Part shown: piece after piece, positions 9,367 through 17,210 of the stretch
Position numbering within the stretch: position 1 is the first letter of the stretch
How the letters are laid out: the number at the start of each line of letters is the position of its first letter
NCBI GenBank assembly: GCA_000320605.2
Contig: KB445797.1
Coordinates: 2,004,445-2,021,654 of the forward strand
Length of the DNA stretch: 17,210 bases
Origin: Gelatoporia subvermispora B
Taxonomy: Eukaryota; Basidiomycota; Agaricomycetes; Polyporales; Gelatoporiaceae
Reading direction: 5' to 3'
The notes under the pieces: generated by a model
The model's database searches: none
Told to the model about the DNA's origin: nothing
Seen by the model: the letters and a program-made list of their open reading frames with translations, nothing else
Made by a program: the position numbers and the translations under genes

Positions 9367-9935
9367 TCATGCATGTTCACTAAGCAACAGTCTCACTAAT
9401 GATACCATTAAAATTGCAATAAGCTCTGTGTCACCCTGTAACAAAGGTGCCAGGCTGTTGAGAGGTATAGTAATGGGCTGCAACTTGGAAAAATGCTGAT
9501 CAGGTGTGAGCCTTGGTAATTCCTCCCCAGGATCAGGAAGGGCACACTGCTTCACAAGAAAAATTGGCTTTATTAAAGACCTTCATGACCACCTCCACCG
9601 TGTCAACAAGTGTGTTGCAGGCATCTACTGCACAATTGACCAGCTCCCACAGATGGTCTGCAGTGTGCTTGTCCATGATCAAAGCCTTGTGATGCTGCCC
9701 GGCACGCAACTTGTAATCATGACCATGGGTCAGGTCTTGCTCTGCCTTTGTGCAGCACTCTGGGCACTTGGCCTTGGAAAGCTCCATGCCTGGGGCAATT
9801 GTACTATGATGGTTGTATTGCCTAGTATTTCAAGTTACCCCGACACTCTGGTTCAGCATCGGCGGTGGTCTTGGTGCCGTTTTGCGCCATATTTACGAGC
9901 CCTTTTGCTAGATAGCTGGCCCTATTGGTGCCCAT
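9367..9935 (-). CDS. Unknown Cys/His-containing protein, two exons, probable frameshift
   Basis: Reading on the minus strand, exon 1 (9935-9839) begins MGTNRASYLAKG. It is followed by a 49-nt intron with donor GTAACT (9838) and acceptor CCCCAG (ending 9790), and exon 2 continues in the same frame to a TGA at 9533-9535. That gives 117 residues; an in-frame ATG at 10031 would add 32. Exon 2 has KCPECCTKAEQDL, then a His-rich stretch and a helical segment with further Cys. Just before the stop, another frame opens and stays open to 9367 with credible protein composition (GEELPRLTPDQHFSKLQ, then a Leu-rich tail). A one-base shift or short intron near 9535-9555 would therefore extend the protein by about 57 residues. 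No family is recognised; the CPEC pair suggests but does not prove metal binding. The plus-strand 151-codon frame here is taken as the shadow. Confidence 0.4.
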
Positions 9936-11851
9936 GTGTAGATGTTTGTGCCAGGGGTTAAGAAAAAGTGGTGGGAGAGGGGGGCTTGCCTGTGCTTGGC
10001 TTTGCCTTGGAATAAAGCACAGCGAGCCCACGTCTAGCTATAAGGACCCAGCAAGGCTAAGACAGAATGGCTGGAGCGCGTGCACCGCAGGCCTTCTTGC
10101 AATATGCATAAGTGGGCAGGCAGGGTGTTGCATTTTTGGTGGTTCTGGTATTTGGCTGCGAGGCCACGTCATCACAAATCACGCTGCGGCTTGACAGCAC
10201 GAGTATTCATGTTACTACCAGACTAGCAGTATAAGGGCAGCACGCAAATGAGCATGACAGCATGCAGCGAGTCGGTGACACCTGACAAAACTCAGATGCA
10301 TGCAAGGTGGCTGCTAGCACTGTTTTATTAACTCTGTGTACGTAGTCTACAAAGTGTGCATGGAGCCCGCATGGCTTGTTAACTGTGGAGCTTTAGCCTT
10401 ACACTTTCGACTTCTGCGCTTTACCCACCCATTGCCCGGTGTGGACGCTCGTGTGCGCTTGCATCCACATATAGTGTCTCGCTCTATTCACTCTGTTCAA
10501 ACCAAATATCTTGTCTATGAACCGAAGGTGGTCTCCAGCCATTGTGTGTCTACCGAACCTCTAGCCACCATGTGTTTGCTGCATCACAACCTCATATGGG
10601 AACGAGAAATGCTGTGAGTGCTATCCGGGGGGTCTCCCGTGGGCGCAGTGTCTGGTTTACCACATGGGCTGCTTGCTAGGATGGGATATTTGCCCCGAGA
10701 CGCCAAAGTCAAGGGCATCAGTTTGCAAGCAGGGCTTTGCAGGGACACATAGCACATACCAGGAGCACCGCTGCCATGATAATCGCATTACACATGCTAT
10801 GCATGCCCGATTGCTGCCCGACGCCAGCACCTACAGATATTTGTATCACTAGGACGTGTACATGCTTGCACCAAGGATACAATCTTTTTGTCCAGGTGAG
10901 ATATGAGGCCAGCAGCCAAGGATGTTAATCCAGGCTGCCCCGCATATCCCGCTCGCCTCGCGTACCTGCCTAGTGATGTACTTGCAAAGGCATTGAGGAT
11001 GTCATATGCTCTTGTGACAGGTTTGAAGCAACTGCCACGGCAGTGCACAGGTCCTGGCCTGCCCCGCGAGTACAGCGGTTACGGGATGACATGCTAGATA
11101 TCAACATTGCCCGTCTTGCCTATCCAAGTCCCCCTATGTCTCCCCTTACCACATCGGCCCAGCCCTTCTCAAGCTGCCCATCTGTTTTCCCCCAGCCCAG
11201 TAGCAACAGCCCCTGGGGTTCTTAATGCATCTGGAGCATTTGCCTCATTGTAAGCCCAGGAACACCCTTCATGGGCATGCACACTATCATGTGCAACACT
11301 CATGGTGATTCCGCTCTCAACTACCCATTCTCTAAGTTTTTTAGAGGAATTGTCCCACGCTTGGCAAAATGCACATATAGACCTCATCTTCTCCCCTATC
11401 TAACATTGTGTGTAATATTTTTCATGGTGTCGTGGTACATCTCGGGCATAGAGGACCATGATATGAGTTCGTAACTAGCTTTTACGGCACCTGCACGGGT
11501 GCTTTGCCTGCTACCTTGGGCTAAGCCCACAGCATCTGTCATCCACGTGAGAAGTCCATTGCCATGATATTATGGGTGTTCGACCTGCGTTATCGACTAA
11601 CTGTGTGTTTAGTGTGCGAGGCATTCAAGTTGGATGTGTGACTCGGCGACGGGTAATATTTGCGTAGACATATATATTACAGCTATCAAAATGTACTAGA
11701 AAATGTTAGATAAGGCTGACTGTACAGTATTCGCAAACACTGGAGGTCGGACATCTGGGCATGACACGCTATCGTGGTGTGTACACCATCTGATCTACAA
11801 TCCAGTCATATCTGACATGCTTTCTGCTCTTTCCTAACTGCCACCGTCTAC
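9936..11851. other. GC-richer stretch without assignable gene
   Basis: Base composition rises here compared with both sides. Overlapping frames of 60-95 codons occur in several frames on both strands, which is what GC-rich non-coding DNA tends to give. Two look slightly more protein-like: plus 11043-11225 (Ser/Pro-rich tail) and minus 11169-11387 (contains CAFC and WAYNEANAPD). Neither has clear splice support. A run of G lies at about 10627-10632. No tRNA, repeat or known domain was seen. Confidence 0.35.
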
Positions 11852-12085
11852 TCAAGGCTGAATAAAAGTTAATACCCTCTTTGGCTCCTCACAGGCTTGC
11901 AGGTGACTTACCATTTCTAACCGAAGCATCTTGACCATGCAATGCATCTCTGACGTCCATGCACCTCCCCTGCACCATTCAGCGGACCTAGTGATACCGG
12001 AGTGGTTGAGCAACTTGACAGGTCGGCTACCCTTATTATTCTCATTAGGTGTGGACTCCAGTATTGTATCACAATCTGCCCACAC
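11852..12085 (-). CDS. Last exon(s) of an unknown protein, good splice signals
   Basis: On the minus strand an acceptor TTTACCACAG (ending 12086) opens 58 codons, VWADCDTILESTP...MLRLEM, ending exactly at a consensus donor GTAAGT (intron 11911-11858). That 54-nt intron has a TATTAAC branch site and TTTATTCAG acceptor, and the next exon gives one Pro codon and TGA (11857-11852). Reading through the intron reaches the same stop. The exon is a mixed, globular-looking sequence with five Cys/Trp-rich positions (WADC, EWCRGGAW, MHC). The decayed copy at 7701-7736 starts at the same residue after its own acceptor, which supports a real exon of a repeated gene family. Upstream exons were not identified. 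No family is recognised. Confidence 0.4.
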   Translation of the reverse strand: MWADCDTILESTPNENNKGSRPVKLLNHSGITRSAEWCRGGAWTSEMHCMVKMLRLEMVSHLQACEEPKRVLTFIQP

Positions 12086-12110
12086 CTGTGGTAAACATGT
12101 TGTGTTTATT

Positions 12111-12193
12111 GTAAACCAGTTTGTTAAGTCTGTTACAAGGTTGTCTCACAATTGTACAGACAATATGAGTAACATTGTTGGTGACCTGTTTAC
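12111..12193. repeat. Imperfect 83-bp palindrome
   Basis: Several inverted word pairs share one centre near 12152: GTAAAC-CAG (12111) with CTGTTTAC (12186-12193), GTTAC (12132) with GTAAC (12169), TTGTCT (12141) with AGACAA (12158), and the self-complementary ACAATTGT (12148-12155) in the middle. The arms are interrupted by mismatched stretches. If the minus-strand exon at 12085 is real, this lies in the intron before it. It could be a decayed MITE or hairpin. Confidence 0.45.
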
Positions 12194-12478
12194 ATAATAG
12201 TGATGCACATTGTACTAAGGCTACAAGTTTATACTTTAGTATATGAGATTTAACCATTTAAACAGTCTAAAATTACCATTTACTTATATAATTCTGGGTA
12301 GACAGTAAATACACAGTAATACGGTTTACTTAGGGGTACCATTAGTCAATAGAAATCTCTCGAAAAGTTGACCTGGATGTCTCCCAAGACCAGCCATGAG
12401 GTTACCGAATGCCAGTTATCTGAGGCTTCTTTGTGTGGCAAACCATATTTGGCATGTGGCAATGGGTATCCAGCGCAC

Positions 12479-12545
12479 TGATTGGCTGAGGTGTGATGCA
12501 CATAGGCATGCAGCTAACTTGCTCAACGCCACATATCTTTTATAA
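12479..12545 (+). promoter_or_regulatory. CCAAT-box and TATA-box promoter of the 12596 gene
   Basis: TGATTGGCT at 12479-12487 is the reverse of AGCCAATCA, a strong CCAAT (Hap/NF-Y) site. About 55 bp downstream is TTTATAAC (12538-12545), a TATA-like box. The ATG at 12596, in the favourable context AAAAATGG, follows 50 bp later after a CT/CA-rich leader. The three elements are spaced as in a compact fungal promoter. Confidence 0.45.
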
Positions 12546-12595
12546 CGCGCAACATCACCCCAATTACCCTCTCAGTAGCCTGCAGACAAAGAAAA

Positions 12596-13273
12596 ATGGC
12601 TATTACTCTTGATGATATTAAACTTGCTGTCAGTCAAATTAAGGCCCTTGGCCAGAAGCTGCCTGTCTCTGTACTCAAGGTGATCAAAGAAGATAAAATT
12701 AATTATACAGTCACATTCAAAGATGTGGGGGAAACAGTTTGGGAGATATTCAATAGAAAGTTCAAGATAATGTTCGTGGAGAATACTCGAGACCCCAGGA
12801 CTAGACACCTCCCCTCATGTCCGTTATGGCCAACACGGGATTCTATAAGTTTCCGGCTAGCTGTCTCATATCGTAGATGACAAGGGCCTAAAAGTGTTCT
12901 ATGAACCGATAATGATCAAATTAGAACGACTCAAAAACGAGCTACAGACCTTATGGTGCGTAGTCCTATTCTTTGAGTCCTTTAATCTGATTGATATTGA
13001 CTTTAGAACCCTCTAGCGAAAAAGACTTGGTTAGCAATGGCAATGTCATACTAGATGTTGACCACACACCATGGTCCCCCACAAGCAAGGAAAGATCCCA
13101 TTACAAAAGTTGTCCAACACCTGAGACAACGAGCTCACGGCATTATGCTCAGCAGCTGGCAACATTGCAAAGCAAATGTTCACCCTTCCAAAGGCAAAAA
13201 AGTGAAGAAGATGCATGCTACAAAGAGTGCTGCCAGCTCTAGACAATTACCTCTTGAAGGTCAGTTTGAGTAA
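12596..13273 (+). CDS. Unknown gene upstream of the hAT relic, probably frameshifted
   Basis: The ATG has the best start context and the only promoter-like upstream region in the window. The first frame (12596-12880) begins MAITLDDIKLAVSQIK, a helical start, followed by a beta-rich stretch with FKDVGETVWEIF. After about codon 65 the composition becomes less protein-like. From about 12869 another frame opens with VDDKGLKVFYEPIMIKLERL, reaching a donor GTGCGT at 12956. A 51-nt intron ends TTTAG at 13006. Beyond it, frames 12991-13242 and 13055-13273 are open; the latter is strongly basic (KGKKVKK). I read this as one gene with an indel or unseen intron near 12800-12870. No family is recognised. 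It could be an independent host gene, or an accessory ORF or N-terminal extension of the hAT element that begins only 9 bp further on. Confidence 0.4.
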
Positions 13274-13281
13274 CCTTTAGA

Positions 13282-16006
13282 CCATTTCCGGGACTCACCA
13301 GTATCCAGACCTATCCAAAATTGATCCCAAGGGCAAGGTATATAAAGAGCCTATCCAGTCCCACCGGCACAGCACTTCCTCAGTCTCCTTAGTCTCTATA
13401 ATCTCTACCTCAGCACCCAACAAGCCTCATGCAGAGGTCATTGAGGTGGCAGATTTCTTGAATGAATTGCACTCTCACTTTGATGTTGAAAATGTGGCTG
13501 ACATTCAAGCAAAGAAGTCAAACATCAGTGTGCGTTTCATTTTGCAATGTGAATCCAGATTTCTTACCTCGCTTCACAGCGTAAATGTCCTGCGCAAACT
13601 AGCAGTACTGAGATAGAGCAGCCGGACACACCATAGTCATCAAAGATAAAGCAAGGGAAGACCAGTGCAAACAAGCGCAAGCGTGCACACAAGCAGCATG
13701 AAAAGCTGTTAGCCAATGGGGCAAGCAAGACTGACGCCACCACAGAGCCTGAGTCAGATAGCCACAGCACACTGTGTATGGTCCAGCGACAAGACTCGAC
13801 TGCAAGCCATCAGTCCCTTGGGGCCTGAGGCCCCCCTAACACTACTATCCGGCACTGGCACACCCCAAAGTACGATATTACCAATGATGGGAAGCCTTTA
13901 CACTGGAGCTTCAAGTGCAAGGACTGCATCGCCATTTGCATGGTTGCACAGACTGAAGATTGCAAGACCTTCCAAGACAAGAGTCTCAAGCCATCACTAG
14001 ACAATCTTTCGACGCATTCACACAACACAGGAGCAAGTATAACGCTGCCGAGTTAAGTACTAGAACTGACCTATGATATATTCAGGCTACCCAATCGAAA
14101 ATTACATATTCAACCGATGCTTGGAGTACGCCGCAAATGGTCTTTAGCTTTGTGGGAACTCTGTGTCACTATATCAGTAATGAATAGAAGCTTGTGAAAC
14201 GACTCATTGACTTTCAACAGCTTCAGAATGACGAGCATCAAGGTATTGCTACTGCAAAGGCATTTGTAAGAGGTGCTGCCAAACAAGGCAGTCTAAATAA
14301 GATAACTTTGCATTATTCAATTGATAAACTGATGAACTGACCTTCTGATATACTTCTTAGCTCTCACAATGGACAACATGTTGGCCAATAACGTTATGGC
14401 ATGGACGCTCGCTAGGATCCTGCCCAAGCGCTATCCAGAAGTGCACTTTGCACCAGAGAACAGCCAAATTCGGTATTTGGCATGTGTCATTAACTTGGTT
14501 GTCCAGAAGATGCTCAATAGCCTGGATGACACCAATGATCCGGACTTGTCTGACTATTATTTCAGCCAGAAATTCTTACCTATCCATTATAATATAGACG
14601 AAGACCAAGAAGCTATGACATATGATGGTCCTGAACATGCGGCTGAAGACGAGAAGAGTTGTGCATAGAATACCAGGAATGAGGGGGAGGGTTCTGATGA
14701 AACAGTGAAAGATTACTTAATGCCAATTCAAAAGGTGCGAGGCTGGTAATGATCTGCATTCCCAGGCTAACTGTGCGTTCAACTTAGCTGCACATCATCT
14801 CCCGCAAGGTAGTTAGCTTCCCCCAGCGTTGTTCTTCATACTGCAAGCATGCCCAGCACGAGTATCAAGACCGCAAGGCTCCTAGTGGACTAGTGGAAAA
14901 CTAATCAAAGATCTGATGTTGATTTGCGACATCAAGATGAGATGGGGCATGACTTACATGATACTAGAGCATGGGATACTGCAAAAAAAAGGCACATCCA
15001 TTGTTCTATAGCATTGGGAAGATTTTTTGGTTGTGCAAAACTCTCAATGTCTCTCTTAGGTGGTTAATGGCTAGGTGAATGAGCACAGAGAAGATATGGA
15101 ATATCTGGTCATCTCATCTAGCGAGTGGGATCTACTGAAGCAAATCGGCAATATGCTTTCGGTGAGTAATCTAGATATATATTTTGCGCTTATGGTTGTT
15201 CTAACATTGCTCAGATCTTCACAAAGGTGACAGCTACTATGTTGTAGTAAAAGACTCTGACATTGCCATGTGTCTTGCCCATGTACGAGTAGATGAAGAC
15301 CTTGCTAGAAGTGATTGTCAAGACAACCTTAAACCAGATTCTACAAAAGGCCACTCTTGCTGGTCTCACCAAGCTGCTGACCTATTATGCCAAGGCACGA
15401 GACTCTCATTTACGGTGCTTGTAACCAGTACGTCCCAAGAACTCCTATGATACAATACTAACTAAGTACCAACAGTGTGTCATCTAGCTTTCTGTCAGAC
15501 GTGGTTTGAAGCTCTCGGGAATGACGTCAAGAAGAAAGCGAAGCAGCTGTTTGAACACGTCTGTGAGGAATATGTGGAATTAGCCACAAAGAACCAGGAT
15601 AGCAAGCAGCAAGCCAAGCATAAAGACATCACTATTGCCCAGGTAACAACAACACAGAACGACCTTTTGCACAACATTATGTCAAGCATCAATATCAGCA
15701 GTGGTATCTCGATACCTCGCAAACCCGAGCTTGAACACTAGTATGCTGGAGAGGGGGGGGGGAGGTCCTGGACATCCTCATTACCCCCTGACTTGGTGGA
15801 AGGTACACTTCAGAGCATTTGTATATCAATAGCCTGCTCACTTGTTGTCACTGCAGGAACATGATAAGGACTTCGAGGTCATAGCGCTGATGACCAGGGA
15901 CTTCCTCACTATGCCAGGTGCAAGTGTCGCCATTGAGCGGCTGTTCTCGGGATCACATCATGCTTGTGCAGATACTCACATATTCATGAGACCCAGTGAA
16001 AATTAA
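13282..16006 (+). pseudogene. hAT-family transposase, decayed multi-exon relic
   Basis: Collinear pieces follow the hAT (hobo/Ac/Tam3) order. An N-terminal exon (13282-13529, acceptor CTTTAG) is followed by a 50-nt intron. A basic region leads into a BED-like zinc finger (CKDC at 13916-13927, STHSH at 14012-14023) ending at an intron 14038-14085. Next is KITYSTDAWSTPQ, with the first catalytic Asp at 14116. After an acceptor at 14360 comes TMDNMLANN with the second Asp (14372). IRYLACVINLVVQ follows, in which the usual Cys and His of the CxxH motif are Tyr and Cys. ICDIKMRWGMTY (about 14922-14957) keeps the conserved Trp. SSEWDLLKQIGNML, the intron 15162-15214 (CTAAC branch), IFTKVTATM and KLLTYYAKARDSH come next, then the intron 15428-15475 (TACTAAC branch). 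TWFEALGNDV and LFEHVCEEY follow. The C-terminal dimerisation region has VAIERLFSGS with the catalytic Glu (15935) and stops at 16004. In-frame stops lie at 13634, 13826, 14185, 15246, 15249 and 15291. It is inactive as it stands; no clear terminal inverted repeats or 8-bp duplication were found. Confidence 0.85.
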
Positions 16007-16656
16007 CATTTAGTAGATCAAGGTAGATATAGGTAGATCTAGAGAATTCCTATGCACCTAGGTAAATCGAGTACTATCGAGTCAGAACATGTGAGACTCT
16101 CATGGTGTGACCTGTGCACGTGCGTGCATGGGCACTTCAGCGAACATGACGCATACTGTGCAGTGCTGCACAGTGCACAGAGCACAGAGCACAGAGCATA
16201 GCACACAGAGCACAGTGCATAGCACAGTGTGTCTCCTGCCCGTGTGCTACACAAATGCGCATGCTGCACTGCATTGCGTGCCCTGCCTTCTTCTCTTTTT
16301 CTCACCCTATATTTGTACCCTAGTAATACATGTTGTCTGTCACTCTCTTGACCAAAACTCCCTGAATATATAAATGTGATTGCATCAAAGTATGTGGAGG
16401 TGTACCCACAATTGTTTCACAAAGCACGCACTCTTACCATGCCACACATCGCCAAGCTGACAAACATGCATGACAAGCTGAGTGAGCTGCACAATACGAG
16501 CCCTCCACCACACAATCACACATAACCAGCAAGAGAAAAGTGGGTATATGCACCCATATCCATCTCTATAACCACTGTTGAGCATGCCACATTCAGTGAT
16601 TCCCCACTTGCAAGCCAGGGCCCTTCACGCATGCTCACACTCATAATATATCTTAA
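16007..16656. other. Spacer between hAT relic and Tnp2-like frame
   Basis: Right after the hAT stop, GTAGAT is repeated four times in about 30 bp (16013-16041), in the form AGGTAGATMTA. This could be subterminal repeat of the element, though no matching sequence was seen at its 5' side. After the GCACAGA-type repeat the sequence has no clear gene. A plus-strand frame near 16385-16525 (ends PPPHNHT and TAA) might be an upstream exon of the Tnp2-like gene, but it is unsupported. Confidence 0.35.
16158..16232 (+). repeat. GCACAGA-type short tandem repeat
   Basis: Units of seven bases, GCACAGA, occur three times without a break (16175-16195). Degenerate forms GCATAGCACACAGA and GCACAGTGCATA flank them over about 75 bp. 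The GTGCAGTGCTGCACAGTGCAC stretch at the left end is partly self-complementary and could fold. It is a simple-sequence repeat with no evident function. Confidence 0.6.
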
Positions 16657-17210
16657 CCAGCTCTACCCGAAGCTCAGCCAGATGACAATATTCTGGCACC
16701 TTCTGTGTCTTCTTCTCGTGTGCTTCCAGATAGCAGCATACATACAAATGATCCTACAGAGCTGGCTACAGATCTCTCAGAGCCAACTCATCCTTTGTCT
16801 CCAGCTGCAGAATCACATGAGCCTGACACCACGCAACAAGTAGATCCTGGCAGCCTAGACAACAATAATCCCTGGACAGAACTATTTGATAACCCTCCAC
16901 AACACGGGGATGATTCTTGCATGCCTGAGCCTCCTTCACCTCTGCCTCCACTTCATATCTCTCAGTCTCCTTTTTCTGAGCCTCAAGAAGATGTTACCTT
17001 GGCTATTCAAGACATTCAGATAGCCTTGAACTTCATCAAATTCGTTTGGACTGCTACTCTAGACAACTCTGGCTTATCAATGCACACCCTTGAACATTTG
17101 CGCAATCCTATTACTGAACTTCCTAAAATCAATGATGCTGGCCTGCTATACTCTCTGAACACTGGTGGTGTCACAAATATGCGCCTGGCAGAGCACCTAT
17201 CCTACCAACC
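16657..17210 (+). CDS. N-terminal part of a Tnp2/CACTA-like transposase, cut by window edge
   Basis: This frame is open from a TAA at 16654-16656 to the end of the window (184 codons), the longest uninterrupted frame here. It has no early ATG, and TTAACCAG at 16653-16660 could be an acceptor, so it is probably an internal exon. The first 110 codons are Pro/Ser/Asp-rich and disordered (PTHPLSPAAESHEPD, MPEPPSPLPPLH). A structured segment then begins near 16996: LAIQDIQIALNFIK, a Trp-Thr-Ala stretch, and HTLEHLRNPITELP. The pattern of an amphipathic helix followed by Leu-x-x-Leu-Arg-Asn-Pro matches what I remember of the region before the transposase domain in Agaricomycete Tnp2-like (EnSpm/CACTA) proteins. 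The catalytic domain would lie beyond the window. No stop or frameshift is seen, so this may be the youngest element here. Confidence 0.5.

Noticed and set aside
9506..9961. 151-codon plus-strand ORF
   Set aside because: Rich in Cys, Trp and Leu with no domain; it overlaps the minus-strand gene, which has a matching GT-AG intron and more natural composition.
12572..12808. 78-codon minus-strand ORF
   Set aside because: It is the complement of the 12596 first exon, which has a promoter and good start context.
15495..15722. 75-codon minus-strand ORF
   Set aside because: Complement of a hAT exon with clear family motifs.
15752..15765. Run of G as a G-quadruplex
   Set aside because: A single G run within a predicted hAT intron; no four separated G tracts.

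Overview
The window reads as a gene-poor, transposon-littered stretch of a fungal nuclear genome, most likely a basidiomycete (Agaricomycetes). Coding pieces are short exons split by GT-AG introns of about 48-70 nt, several with CTAAC/CTGAC-like branch sites. The recognisable families are a hAT transposase, a Tnp2/CACTA-like transposase, a TKL-type kinase N-lobe and LTR copies. There are no bacterial features: no operons, ribosome binding sites or long uninterrupted ORFs. Almost everything recognisable is broken.

Layout. 1-1938: nothing convincing. 1939-2618: LTR-like repeat copy A (TGTTA...TAACA ends), carrying a helically phased cluster of TGASTCA-type motifs and an internal 219-bp duplication. 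4091-4920: decayed gene whose last exon resembles the core of a fungal tyrosine recombinase. 4954-5375: two families of 61-70 bp tandem repeats. 5408-6492: four-exon gene ending in the N-lobe of a TKL-like protein kinase, with one in-frame stop and no C-lobe. 6756-7046 (-): unknown basic protein fragment. 7791-8185: LTR copy B. 8332-8775: exon-like remnants. 9367-9935 (-): unknown Cys/His-containing two-exon gene. 9936-11851: GC-richer stretch with no recognisable gene. 11852-12085 (-): well-bounded exon of an unknown protein, with a decayed relative at 7701-7736 (-). 12111-12193: imperfect palindrome. 12479-13273: CCAAT/TATA promoter and unknown gene. 13282-16006: decayed hAT transposase. 16158-16232: GCACAGA-type repeat. 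16657-17210: open frame leaving the window, resembling the N-terminal part of a Tnp2-like transposase.

There is no sign of one cooperating pathway. The window looks like layered mobile-element debris with a few unknown host or element genes. The best candidates for something undescribed are the gene with its own promoter directly upstream of the hAT relic (12596), the minus-strand exon family (11852-12085 and 7701-7736), and the phased motif array inside LTR copy A. All family names come from motif recognition by eye; no search was run.
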